Assembly: GCA_963576725.1 (NCBI GenBank)
Contig: OY755237.1
Coordinates: forward strand, 52,394,253-52,458,252
Length of the DNA stretch: 64,000 bases
Direction of reading: 5' to 3'
Source of the DNA: Azorinus chamasolen
Taxonomy: Eukaryota; Mollusca; Bivalvia; Cardiida; Solecurtidae
Under the pieces are notes generated by a model, which was given only the letters and a program-made list of their open reading frames with translations, made no database searches and was not told where the DNA came from. Positions 42,472-51,749 of the stretch are shown here, piece after piece; the first letter of the stretch is position 1, and each line of letters opens with the position of its first letter. The position numbers and the translations under genes were made by a program.

Positions 42472-42647
42472 GAAAATACTCCGCCATCCCAAGATGTATT
42501 CACACACCATGTTTGGAATTCCTACCTCAATAATATAAGAGATATGTGTCGGACAAATTTTTTATACACAGGTAGACACATGAGCAGTACTACATGATTG
42601 TACAATGTATTTAGCAAGCTTTGAGGGGCGGGGGGAATAAAAATTCA

Positions 42648-43070
42648 GCTAACAGATATTTATAATGTCATTATTTTTCACATGAATTTTCAACAGGGAA
42701 AGGTGTAACACTCTGAATAGTGTTAAACTTGTTCTTATACTGTCACAAACAAAGGGGGGTGGTATAAAGAAGTCATACAGAAGTATCTGGAAACTGGTTA
42801 GCTGGTATATACATACACAGGAGATTGGAGTACTGGCAGAAAATGTACAGTCCCAGCTGGTATACATACACAGGAGAGTTGAGTACTGGCAGAAAATGTA
42901 CAGTCGCAGCTGGTATACATACACAGGAGAGTTGAGTACTGGCAGAAAATGTACAGTCGCAGCTGGTATACATACACAGGAGATTGGAGTACTGGCAGAA
43001 AATGTACAGTCGCATCTATTATCTCTGTTTGCAAATGTGTGAAAAAGCATTTATATGAAGGAAAGTGTTC
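42648..43070. mobile_element. Rearranged MITE-A with internal array
   Basis: AATTCAGCTAACAGATATTT and GAATTTTCAACAGGGAAAGG at the left are A-type right-end sequence; CTCTGTTTGCAAATGTGTGA and GAAGGAAAGTGTTCAA lie at the right. A 53-bp array stands between. Confidence 0.5.
42800..43017. repeat. Tandem array, 53-bp unit, four copies
   Basis: ACATACACAGGAGA starts units at 42811, 42864, 42917 and 42970; copies are almost identical. All three minus-strand frames are open across it because 53 is not a multiple of three and the unit lacks stops. Confidence 0.95.
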
Positions 43071-43408
43071 AATCATTTAAGATGCTATAAAAAGGCATGT
43101 ATGCTACCTGGCATTAAACATTCCTCCACTACTACATGTATATGAACGTTTGAATACAAATGTGGAAGGATGGCAAAACTCCTTCATATTGTAAATAATC
43201 TTGATATCAGATATATTCATTTGTTAAAGATAATTTTTGCACTTTTCCGTCTATCCTGTAATTTATCAGGTAGTTTTTGCAAGTCACACATAGCTGAATT
43301 GCTGCTATCCATTGCAATCAGATTTCAATTTTAGAATAGAACTAGTGTGAATGTAATACAAGAACACTGCAAGCACATAAACATGTTTATCAAACATAAT
43401 CCATAACC
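43071..43408. other. Intron sequence, no feature seen
   Basis: AT-rich, no repeat family or exon recognised. Confidence 0.45.
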
Positions 43409-43616
43409 GTAATCCTTTGAATGTGGAATTTTCAAAGTGGAATGGTACATTATATTTAATGACAGAGTCCATTCTCTATAAAAGGTATCATTTGTGACGG
43501 GATAACAAACAGTGCAGACCCCCTGATCAGATAGCTCCTTTAGGAACCTTCTGATCTGCCAGTCTGCAGTGTTTGCAAATGTCAGTACACTCAGTTCCCA
43601 CATTGTAAGGATTAAA
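43409..43616. mobile_element. MITE-F
   Basis: GTAATCCTTTGAATGTGG start, core GATAGCTCCTTTAGGAACCT, CCCACATTGTAAGGATTAA end. Confidence 0.85.
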
Positions 43617-43737
43617 ACTAATATTGCAGCTGCTAATTCAAATGATCACAAGGTTAATAAATGCACTATGGAGTCATGACTGGGTAACGACCTGATCGTG
43701 AAGTTCTAGTAGGTTACAGTATATATACATGTAGTAG

Positions 43738-43986
43738 TAAATCCTTTACATGTACATGATGACTATTCATGTTATAATATTGACCTCATGAATATTGATT
43801 AGTTGAATATTTATAATGGCATAATATGAACAAGAGAATTTTTTGGTCATGACAGAAACTGTAGAATCAGATCAATGTATCGTTTCAGCAGATCCTGATC
43901 AGACAGATCCTACAGCAACCATGTGATCTGGGGTTACTCTGTTTGCAAAGGTGTGACGATGTGTCTCTGTGAGGTGAAGGGCTGAT
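43738..43986 (+). mobile_element. MITE-A
   Basis: AAATCCTTTACATGTACATG start, TTGGTCATGACAGAAACTG, core CAGACAGATCCTACAGCAAC, GAGGTGAAGGGCTGA end. Confidence 0.85.
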
Positions 43987-44088
43987 AAAAAATATGACCA
44001 ATGTTACTCATGAGGAATTGCAACATTTCATGTAACTAGTGCTGTCAGGGGGATTAGAAAGAATAATACCCTAATAATTGTAAATATC

Positions 44089-44265
44089 TGACATCCAATC
44101 TCCCCTCTCTACCAGTGTGTAAAGCCGATTAATCCAATTTGGCACCATTTTGATAGCTTTCTAGTAGACTGACATACATGTACTAGCAAATAGTGCAATC
44201 CAGGTCAATGCCTCCTTCAGAAGTTGTTTGAACAGGGTCCGCACTATTTGCCTAAGTTTGATCTG
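44089..44265. mobile_element. MITE-G
   Basis: TCCAATCTCCCCTCTCTACC left arm, core AATGCCTCCTTCAGAAGTTG, GGTCCGCACTATTTGCC. Confidence 0.7.
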
Positions 44266-44311
44266 GGTCTCAGAGCAACAGATAAATGTGCATACTCAAG
44301 TTAAAAAGTAC

Positions 44312-44992
44312 CTATTCTAACGCAATCTGTCAATTTCCTGAATTCTGATTGGCTCATGTGACCAAATTTGCGGCATATAAAAAGTGTTTTATATGTCGCA
44401 AATTCAACCAATCGAAAACGGCCGAATAACAGCATTAGCCTGTAAATTTATTAATGCGCTTTGTTTATCAAACACTTAGATCTATTGATAAATTCGTATG
44501 CATACACTGACATATATTCAAGTTCAGTCCGGTATTTTGAAAGTTATTAATTTCCATTCTTTGTCACGACTTGACCGGTCTTTTATATGTCATGTGGAAA
44601 ATTATTGACATACTCAAAGCGTTGTGATTCAGATTCAACCTTATTTATCATACGATTCAAACATAACGTCATAACGTGACGTCATTGTTACAGACGACGT
44701 TTTTGCGTACGGCGCCAAAGACTAAGATAACGTTACTTTTCCTGACATGTGTATTTAAAGTGTATTGAAATGTAAAATAGCTGTCGCACAATGATTCATG
44801 ACACACGTAATAGTGAAATTACAACTGGGCCGGTGTTTTGACTGCGTAAACCTGGGTGAAAAAATCCAGTTATTTTAAGAAATCTGAGAGAAACTGTGCA
44901 CTATTTCTCGCCTCATCACTCATTCAATCAACTGCGCGCATAGGATATAACAACAATTTGGCATTTTTCGTTTTAAGATTGCGTTAGAATAG
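44312..44992. mobile_element. 681-bp element with CTATTCTAACGCAATCT ends
   Basis: CTATTCTAACGCAATCT (44312-44328) is exactly mirrored by AGATTGCGTTAGAATAG (44976-44992). The interior is CpG-rich for this window (ACGTCATAACGTGACGTC, GTACGGCGCC). No open frame of interest. Confidence 0.8.
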
Positions 44993-45156
44993 GGTTAATC
45001 CTACTGTAACTTGAAATTTGCGACGGTATATGAGGTTTTTAACGGTCTTAAATTATTTTAACGGCTCCGCCTTCGGCGTCGCCATTAAAATAATTTGCGA
45101 CCGTTAAAAACCTCATATACCGTCGCAAATTTCAAATTACAGTAGGATTAACCCTA
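44990..45156. repeat. Long hairpin, about 75-bp arms
   Basis: AGGGTTAATCCTACTGTAAC, TTTGCGACGGTATATGAGG and TTTTTAACGGTC are mirrored almost perfectly by GACCGTTAAAAACCTC, ATACCGTCGCAAATTTC and TTACAGTAGGATTAACCC. The middle (45052-45092) has a second small palindrome around CCGCCTTCGGCG. Confidence 0.9.
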
Positions 45157-45157
45157 T

Positions 45158-45414
45158 AGTTATAGTCTCTTTCAGTCCGAATGACCGCTCAGCCTACTGT
45201 ACATTTACTCCCCTGGTCATTGAGTCACTGTAATCATGCAGCCGCAGTACCGGTGATTGACCCTCACAGGTATCCATTTTAACCCCTGGGTGGAGAGGAT
45301 ATGTGGATGGGAAACACGGAAAAGCGTCTCTGAAAATTCCGGGAGGGACCAGGATTTGAACCCCGGACCTCCGGACTGATAGTCAAGCGCGCTACCACTA
45401 GACCACCGCCACCT
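45158..45414 (-). mobile_element. tRNA-derived SINE
   Basis: On the minus strand the first 74 bases resemble a tRNA: A box TGGTCTAGTGGTAGC (45391-45404) and B box GGTTCAAATCC (45352-45362), the internal RNA polymerase III promoter. The presumed acceptor ends (GGTGGCG, CCCTCCC) do not pair and no oligo-T stop follows, so it is a SINE head and not a tRNA gene. The body continues to about 45158. Which molluscan SINE family it belongs to I cannot say. Confidence 0.8.
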
Positions 45415-45567
45415 TCATCGTTTCTCCACCAAACCCTACATTGTGGCCACTCTCTAGAATTGTCTCAAAGAGACGATTCTAAAGAGTGGCCACAACATAG
45501 GGTTTGATGGAGAAATAAAGAGTTATTTTCGAAAATGTTTTAATTTATGCATCTAATCTGGACCTCT

Positions 45568-45593
45568 GGGTCTGCACTATTTGCCTAAGTTTG
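45568..45593. repeat. 26-bp direct repeat partner of 44235-44260
   Basis: GGGTCTGCACTATTTGCC and the following AAGTTTG repeat the MITE-G core edge with one mismatch on the other side of the interrupted MITE-C. It is longer than a usual target duplication. Confidence 0.8.
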
Positions 45594-45663
45594 TCTGTCT
45601 GAAACTTATACATTAATTAAGGTAATATTCCAGGTGTTGCTGATGGTGATTAATTTTTCTGAA

Positions 45664-45901
45664 ATAACCCATTCCCTCATATTGGCGCCTTCTGATGCCT
45701 CTGTAAAATAATCACTTTTTGAAACCATTGTGATAAATAGAGCATTAATTTTGCTCCATATGAGCATATGCTCTTTTTATCACAATGTTTTCAAAACTAT
45801 ACAATATAAACTTTTTTTTCCTTCTGGTAAATCCTCCTTTTCAGCAGATTTATTCAAAGAGGATGGGTCTAAAAGTGTAACCCTGTGAGGTAATGAAATA
45901 A
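45664..45901 (-). mobile_element. MITE-B at a splice donor
   Basis: AACCCATTCCCTCATATTGG start, hairpin GAGCATTAATTTGCTCC/ATATGAGC, degenerate end GAGGTAATGAAATAA. Its last base is intron position +6 of the exon at 45907-46050. Confidence 0.85.
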
Positions 45902-45906
45902 CTCAC

Positions 45907-46050
45907 CCATCCAGTGCACCAGCTAGGTCCCACTGGTAGCGATCTGTATGTAAGAACACCCCTCTTTTCCCAAGACTCTGTACTAAATCAGCTCCAAACG
46001 TGTCCAGATGTCGCCTGGACATTGGAACCTTCTTCATCATTGTTGAAGAC
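45907..46050 (-). CDS. Internal exon 1 of the minus-strand gene (first seen)
   Basis: Acceptor TATTATTATTTTCAG, donor GTGAGT. One base, 47 codons and two bases. It reads SSTMMKKVPMSRRHLDTF, then GADLVQSLGKRGVFLHTD, then RYQWDLAGALD. The tryptophan-bearing RYQWDL segment suggests a folded domain, but I do not recognise it. It is the most 5' exon I can place; the start of the gene lies to the right, perhaps beyond the window. A MITE-B fills the intron from position +6. Confidence 0.82.
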
Positions 46051-46279
46051 CTGAAAATAATAATAGAAAACAATAGAATTCATTGCTAAATCTTAATCTC
46101 ATAATATCTGGAAATATGGAAAGTAAGTTAACCATTTTGTTACAAAACAAATTTATTTATTTTTTTAGTTCAAGAAATTGATATCTCAATGATCCATAAT
46201 ATTCGAATCATTGTCTAGGAAAATGATATCTTATTTCAATGCAAACAGTGTTGATCCAGGTAAGTTGTCACTTCTTTGA

Positions 46280-46529
46280 TTAACCCTATCCCTCATACAA
46301 ACGTGTTTTCACACATTTGCAAACAGAGTAGACCCAGATCAGATGGCTCCTAGAGGAGCCGTGTGTTCAGGGTCTACTCTGTCTACTATTAGAATTTGAT
46401 AGATCTGTTTCTTTACTTTATCAAATGTCTACAATGTTCCACCTTCAAGAATTCTTTATAAAATTTTTGTTAATGAATATTCAGTAGGTTCTGAAAATTG
46501 GCCTAAATATAGAACAGGGAAAGGGTTAA
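46280..46529 (-). mobile_element. MITE-A2, full length
   Basis: TTAACCCTATCCCTCATACA, core GATGGCTCCTAGAGGAGCCG, GAATATTCAGTAGGTTCTGA, GAACAGGGAAAGGGTTAA. Confidence 0.9.
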
Positions 46530-46561
46530 GTATTTGATTAAGTTTTACATTATATGGAAAT

Positions 46562-46757
46562 ATTTACCCTTTTCTCCATAAATACGCCTTTTTACGCCTC
46601 TGTAAAAGTCAACTTTTTTAAACAATTGTGACATATAGAGCATTTGCTCCATAGGAGCAAATGTTCTATTTATCACAATGTTTTCAGTGCTACACAATTC
46701 TAGCATTTTCCTTTTCTCTAGTAAATGCTCCATTTTTGGCTAAAGAAAAAGGGTTAA
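46562..46757 (-). mobile_element. MITE-B, right end shortened
   Basis: TACCCTTTTCTCCATAAATA start, hairpin GCATTTGCTCCATAGGAGCA; after GTAAATGCTCC it jumps to GGCTAAAGAAAAAGGGTTAA. Confidence 0.85.
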
Positions 46758-46761
46758 AGAA

Positions 46762-47010
46762 ACTGTTGAGTGACAAACTGTTCAGACCCTGATCATGTTT
46801 GTGACAAGGTGGCTAGACTGGGTTTACACTGTTTAATGCAACAAGACCCCTTACCCAGAGAGATGTTCATACCTATCCAACTCTTTGCGTGCTAGTGGTC
46901 AATTTACAATAGCCAATGCATACTGCCCTCTAATCAGGGTATACACTGTTTGTTATTCAAAATCCTCTTACAAATTATACCATGTCATATTGAATAGACA
47001 CAACATCCTA
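46762..47010. mobile_element. MITE-F fragments
   Basis: AACTGTTCAGACCCTGATCA with GGGTTTACACTGTTTAATGC at 46775-46840, and AATCAGGGTATACACTGTTT with AAATTATACCATGTCATATT at 46932-46995. Confidence 0.5.
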
Positions 47011-47071
47011 TGTTCATGACCATCTGTAGATTCATCTTCTTATCATATACATGTATATAAATAGTCCTCTA

Positions 47072-47300
47072 TTAATCCTGTCTTTATCGAATATTCATGT
47101 AAGAAATAATGGCATTGTGCATATTTATAAGTTGAATTTTTATAATGTAAAATTTTCGCTTTGACATGAACTGTAGAACCGGAACTGTATCTTGTCACAT
47201 GCAAACAGAGCAGACCCTGATCAGATTGCTTGTACAGGAACCATCTAATCTGGGTCTACTCTGCATTGGAAGGCTTGAAAAGGATTTATATGAAGGCAAC
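47072..47300 (+). mobile_element. MITE-A
   Basis: TTAATCCTGTCTTTATCG start, GAATATTCATGTAAGAAATA, core CAGATTGCTTGTACAGGAAC; the right end is eroded. Confidence 0.8.
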
Positions 47301-47304
47301 AATA

Positions 47305-47422
47305 TATATATTTCTATAAACAAACAGAGCACAACCTGATCAGATGACTCCTACAAGAGCAATTTTATCTGGGTCTACTATGTTTGCAAGGTTTCAAAAG
47401 ACATCTCTGTCAGGTGAAGGTA
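47305..47422 (+). mobile_element. MITE-A right half
   Basis: AAACAAACAGAGCACAACCT core side, GACTCCTACAAGAGC loop, CTGTCAGGTGAAGG end; it repeats the right half of its left neighbour. Confidence 0.7.
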
Positions 47423-47664
47423 TAAAGGCAACACAGCTCTTTCTACTTACATAGGAAACTTAAAAAAACATCAACTAATGCTGAGTTTATTTTGCTTAGA
47501 AAACATCTGAACCCAGAATGTGCTGAATAATTAAAAGTAGCTCTTCACTCTCTAAATATGAATTAAACAAAACGTTAACGTAAATGATTTTCATTTTGAA
47601 CAGTGCAAAACCTGGGTCTACACTGTTTACAAAGGGCATATACTTGGTTTATACACTTTAGAGG

Positions 47665-47893
47665 TTAACCCACTCCCTCATATTGACGACTTTTGAGGAC
47701 TCTGTAAAAGTCACATTGTGAAACCATTGTGATAATTAGAGCATTTGCTCCTATAGGAGCAAATGCTCTATTTATCACAATGGTTTCAAACTACAAAAAT
47801 CTAACATTTTCCTTTTCTCTAGTTAATGCTTCTTTTCGGTAGATTTATTCAAAGCGGTTGGATCTAAAAATAGCCTATGAGGGCATGGGTTAA
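47665..47893 (-). mobile_element. MITE-B, full length
   Basis: TTAACCCACTCCCTCATATT, hairpin GCATTTGCTCCTATAGGAGC, GAGGGCATGGGTTAA. Confidence 0.92.
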
Positions 47894-48005
47894 AAACAGT
47901 CTAGATCAAGATGATACTTGCAGTAACTTGGCCAGGAAATGAAGGAAACATTAATTTCAAGCAACATTTTTTGCAAATGACAATTACTTAGCACGGGAAG
48001 ATTTA
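47894..48005. mobile_element. MITE-E right part
   Basis: AACAGTCTAGATCAAGATGA, TTTTGCAAATGACAATTACT and TAGCACGGGAAGATTTA. Confidence 0.5.
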
Positions 48006-48097
48006 CTGCAGGCAGAACAATTTAACTACAACCAGCTAACTATACAGACCAAGACTAGATGGTAGTTTATCTTTTGATAAAAAACAATTCATTAACA

Positions 48098-48310
48098 TTA
48101 ACCCTTTCCTCCATAAATATGCCTTTCTACGCCTCTGTAAAAGTCACTTTTTTAAACCATTGTGATAAATAGAGCATTTGCTCCTAAGGAACAAATGCTC
48201 TATTTATCACAATGGTTTCAGAACTACAAAATTCTAAAAGTTAATGCTCCTTTTTGGTAGATTTATTCAAAGAGGTTGGATCTAAAAACAGCGTATAAGG
48301 TAATGGGTAA
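48098..48310 (-). mobile_element. MITE-B, partly deleted
   Basis: TTAACCCTTTCCTCC; hairpin GCTCCTAAGGAACAAATGC; ACAAAATTCTAAAAG joins TTAATGCTCC directly (the TTTCCTTTTCTCTAG part is gone); GTAATGGGTAA end. Confidence 0.9.
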
Positions 48311-48318
48311 ATCTTGTA

Positions 48319-48569
48319 CGAACCCTTTACTCCATAAATATGCCTTTTAACACATTTGAAAACAGAGTAGACCCAGATCAGATGGTCCCAGTAAGAGCTG
48401 TCTGATCAAGGTCTTCTCTGCTTGCTCGTGGACTAATATAGATCATATGCTACACTTTCTGCCACTGCCAACAATTCCACTGTTCATTTGCCATTATAAA
48501 ACTTCATCTCATTAATATTCATGATGTCATTATTTATTACTGGAATATTCATGGAGTAAAATGGGTTAA
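48319..48569 (-). mobile_element. MITE-A
   Basis: CGAACCCTTTACTCC start, core GATGGTCCCAGTAAGAGCTG, GGAATATTCATGGAGTAAAA and TGGGTTAA end. Confidence 0.88.
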
Positions 48570-48676
48570 AGAAAAGCTGTAGAAACTCTTTTGTCCACTT
48601 AGTGGTTTTATTCTTGTCTGCTTGTTTCCTCAAATAAAAATTCTAAACATACTGTTGATTTATTTCGAAATTTTTT

Positions 48677-48980
48677 TTAACCTTTAGCACTCTAAGCAAT
48701 TGTCGTCTGCAAATATTGTTGTCTGTTTCGATGCTAAAAGTACATTTTTTCTTCCATTTCTTTTCAAAAACATTGTCCGAGTGTCAAACAGCTTGGATCC
48801 AGAAGAGACCGACTCATTCAGCGTCTCATCTTGATCCACACTGTTTGCAAAGGTGATCACAAATATTCCAGTAGATCGAGTGCTGAAGGTTAAACTACGA
48901 ACAGACTGTCAAAAAGTTTAGATCCTCATAAACAGAAGTGTCTCATCCTGATTCAAAATGTTTGCACAGATTATCAGGAA
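48677..48980. mobile_element. MITE-E, best full copy plus a second core
   Basis: TTTAACCTTTAGCACTCTAA start and ATCGAGTGCTGAAGGTTAAA end (48894) are inverted repeats; core GGATCCAGAAGAGACCGACT. A second, worn core (AGTTTAGATCCTCATAAACA) follows to 48980. Confidence 0.8.
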
Positions 48981-49124
48981 GGCACTACGTACTAGCATTC
49001 AAAGAATGTGTAAAAATGCACACCTGGTATATACGTGAACTGCAATAAATTTGCATCAAAAGATAACATGGTTTGAATATTGGTTACTCTAATACAGTAA
49101 CCATTAAGATCTGGACAGAAAAAC

Positions 49125-49360
49125 TCTCATCCCTACCAGTTATGCCTTTAAGAAATTATGACATCATGAATATTGATTAGATCATTTTCTATGATGGCAT
49201 ATGAATACATGACATTTTGGCTCAGGCAGAAACTGTTGAAATAGATCTATATCGTACCATAAGCAAACAGAGTAGACCCTGATCAGAAGGCTACTGTAGG
49301 AGCCATCTGATCTGGGTCTACTCTGTTTGCAAATGTACAGAAAGGCATATTTATGCTGAA
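49125..49360 (+). mobile_element. MITE-A, left end eroded
   Basis: AAGAAATTATGACATCATGA, TTTTGGCTCAGGCAGAAACT, near-perfect core CAGAAGGCTACTGTAGGAGC. Confidence 0.85.
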
Positions 49361-49361
49361 T

Positions 49362-49482
49362 AATTCAATTTGGCACCAAATTTGAGACTGCCATTATACA
49401 TGTAGTAGCAAAGATTGCAGACCTTGATCAAACAACTCCTGGAGGAGCAGTTTGATCAGGGTCTACACTATTTGGTCAGTCA
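49362..49482. mobile_element. MITE-G, perfect core
   Basis: CAATTTGGCACCAAATTTGA left arm; CAAACAACTCCTGGAGGAGC with CAGTTTGATCAGGG. Confidence 0.75.
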
Positions 49483-49485
49483 AAT

Positions 49486-49580
49486 TTAAACCATTACCTC
49501 ATAGGCTATTTTTAGACCCCACCTCTTTGAATAAATCTACCGAGTCGTCAAAAGTCGTCAATATGAGGGAATGGGTTAAA
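49486..49580 (+). mobile_element. Core-less mini MITE-B
   Basis: CATTACCTCATAGGCTATTT through GAATAAATCTACCG is joined directly to AGTCGTCAAAAGTCGTCAAT and GAGGGAATGGGTTAA; the whole hairpin is missing. Confidence 0.88.
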
Positions 49581-49684
49581 GATACCAAAATGGTGCAAAC
49601 TTGAATTGGTCTTATTCAGTTTTATATATCAATGGAGCTGTGTGTGTCTAAATATTTTTGACAAATAGGGTACAAGAAACAACT

Positions 49685-49928
49685 TATGCCCTTCCTTCAT
49701 AAGAAATGCCTTTTCGTGCATTTTCAAACAGAGAAGACCCAGAACAGACGGCTCCTGTAGGAGCCATCTGATCAAGGTCTGCTCTGTTTGCCTATATAAC
49801 ATAATATAGATCTGATTCTGCAGTTTCTTTCTGAGCCAAAATGTCCTATGTTCATACACCATTATAAAAGATATTACCTAATTAATATTCATGAGGTCAA
49901 TATTTCTAACATGACTATTCATGGATGT
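49685..49928 (-). mobile_element. MITE-A
   Basis: TGCCCTTCCTTCATAAGAAA start, perfect core GACGGCTCCTGTAGGAGCCA, CATGACTATTCATGGATG end. Confidence 0.85.
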
Positions 49929-49980
49929 TATAGTACCAATAAACATTATAGGAACATAGTATAACCACTGTCTTAAGAAT

Positions 49981-50217
49981 TTAATCCATGAATATTCATG
50001 TGAGAAATGATGACATCAAGGATATCTATTTGCAGAATTTTTAAAATGAGATATGAATACAGTATGTTTTGGCTATGCCTCAAACTGCAGAATCATATCT
50101 ATACCATTTCATAAGCAAAGAGAGCAGACCCTGATCAGACTGCTCCTACAGGGGCTGTCTGCTCTGGGTCTACTGTGTTTGCAAAGGTGTTAAAATGTGT
50201 ATTTATGGAAGGCTTAA
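49981..50217 (+). mobile_element. MITE-A
   Basis: TTAATCCATGAATATTCATG start, core CAGACTGCTCCTACAGGGGC, ATTTATGGAAGGCTTAA end; the terminal CCCTTTACT is missing on the left. Confidence 0.85.
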
Positions 50218-50247
50218 CCCTTTGTCAAGTTTGAATAGTCAATACTG

Positions 50248-50477
50248 AATATCCCTTTCCCTCATAGGCTATTTTTAGACCCATCCTCTTTGAATGAATC
50301 TACCTAAAAGGAGAAATTTACTAGAGAAAAGTAAACTTTCAGATGTTTGTCGTTTGAAACCAATGTAATAAATAGAGCATTTGCTCCTATAGGAGCAAAT
50401 GCTCTATTTATCACAATGGTTTCAAGAAGTGGTTATTACAGTGGCGTAGAAAGGCATATTTATGGAGGAAAGGGATA
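50248..50477 (+). mobile_element. MITE-B flanked by ATAT instead of TTAA
   Basis: ATATCCCTTTCCCTCATAGG start and GGAGGAAAGGGATAT end; complete hairpin GCATTTGCTCCTATAGGAGC. Both flanks read ATAT where other copies have TTAA. Confidence 0.9.
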
Positions 50478-50479
50478 TA

Positions 50480-50600
50480 TACTCAATTCAGCTTGAGCAG
50501 TAAACAGTGCCTATCTAGGGAATGCCTATCTAGCGAGTCCTCTCACCTGGGTTTACATTGCGTGCAGATATACACTTATTTCCGCCATTCAAAGGATAAA
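50480..50600. mobile_element. MITE-F fragment
   Basis: AGTAAACAGTGCCTATCTAG with a local duplication of GAATGCCTATCTAG/CGAG, then CACCTGGGTTTACATTGC. Confidence 0.45.
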
Positions 50601-50615
50601 CCCTCTCCTTCACTG

Positions 50616-50670
50616 ATTAACCCTCTTCTCCTTTGTTTGTAAAAGCCATATTTATGGAGGAAAGGGTTAA
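50616..50670. mobile_element. 55-bp TTAA-ended remnant
   Basis: TTAACCCTCTTCTCCTTTG at the left, ATGGAGGAAAGGGTTAA at the right, almost nothing between: an extreme core-less A/B derivative. Confidence 0.75.
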
Positions 50671-51034
50671 CAATATACCATTTATGCTAACCAGTTTGGA
50701 TCCTGATAAGATATACCCAGTTATATATGATATCTACTCATCTAGATATATATTATTTGCAAACATGCATCCAAAAAATCAATACACACCTGTCAATAAA
50801 GTTTGCATGGGGCATTTGCCAGAGATTTATAGTCATTTACAAAGGGGCCGAGAGATTATTTTTTAATCTCCAAACTGACACAAAAGGTCATGAGTAATTT
50901 ACACCTAAGGACAAGTTGTAAGTTTTACTGCAGCTTTTGTTTCCATGAAACAATGGTGATAAAATATGGGTCAGAATCGTTCAATAAGCTTACTCAGAGA
51001 TTGTCTTTCATTTTGATCAATTATTGTGCCCATT
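50671..51034. other. One worn MITE-E core, otherwise featureless
   Basis: CCAGTTTGGATCCTGATAAG at 50690 is an E core edge. No exon was found in the rest. Confidence 0.45.
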
Positions 51035-51235
51035 GTTAACTGTTTCAATGCTGAAGTTTCAGAGTAGAACAACCCATCAGTGTTGAACTATAGAGTCCAT
51101 TCAGTATGAAAGACTACGGGATTTTGAATGACAAACAGTGACCCTGATCACAGGGCTGCTCTAGGAGCGTTCTGATCTGGGTCTACACTGTTTGCAAATG
51201 CCAGTGCATGTGAGTCAGGCATTCACAGGGATAAT
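51035..51235. mobile_element. MITE-F
   Basis: TTAACTGTTTCAATGCTGAA start, core CACAGGGCTGCTCTAGGAGC, GGTCTACACTGTTTGCAAAT, AGGCATTCACAGGGATAA end. Confidence 0.75.
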
Positions 51236-51749
51236 GATACAAACTATGGTAGGTAGGTCACTAAAGTCTTTAACCTTTTATCCATGTCAAGATTTCTACC
51301 ATAGACTCATGAGTTGGCCCGATTATTTAAAGACAAAACCAATTACCATGTACATGTACCTTATAATCATTCTAATATGTATGCCTTTGCACATGAGTAG
51401 ACCCAGATCTGACAGATCAAGTAGGACCTGTTGCTTTAATCTTAAAAACTGGTAGAGAGAGAGAGAGAGAGAGAGAGGGGGGAGAGAGAGAGAGAAAAAG
51501 AGATAGAGAGGGTGGATTGGTTGTCTAAATATTTAGGGTAAAACAGTAATAAAACATTAGCTCTAAAAAGTAAAATGTGCAAGGTCAACAGTTGAAGACA
51601 AAACATGCAAAAATTAAATAGCACACAATCACACTATAGCCATGGAAAAACTAAATGTGTCACTACAAAAAGACACACTATAGTTACAGTTACATCTCTA
51701 ATTTCGCATCCTAGAGCATGTGCAATGCATAAGGATTTATGTCAGTATA
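51236..51749. other. GA microsatellite in featureless sequence
   Basis: A GAGAGA run with a short G interruption fills about 51455-51512. A MITE-A scrap (GAGTAGACCCAGATCTGACA) lies at 51394. Nothing else recognised. Confidence 0.7.

Larger units (their letters stand above)
41890..42560. repeat. Diverged tandem array with AGGTCA palindromes
   Basis: About five units of 110-150 bp. Each runs through TATAGGAGATATGCTCC, GCTGAGGTCAGAGGTCAAGG, TGACCTGAAAACAGTA, GATGTACTCA and ACCAAATTTGGCATTCC. Copies differ at many sites except around the AGGTCA palindrome. Confidence 0.88.
44270..45567. mobile_element. MITE-C holding three other elements
   Basis: The left end GAGCAACAGATAAATGTGC (44272) is cut at 44311; the rest of the copy, from TTTCTCCACCAAACCCTACA to CTAATCTGGACCTC, resumes at 45415. 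The 1.1 kb between holds an inverted-repeat element, a hairpin and a SINE. Confidence 0.75.

Noticed and set aside
42649..43076. Three overlapping 80-133-residue minus-strand frames
   Set aside because: A 53-bp unit without stops opens all three frames; no protein character.
45341..45414. tRNA gene
   Set aside because: A and B boxes are present but the acceptor stem does not pair and no oligo-T stop follows; it fits a SINE head.
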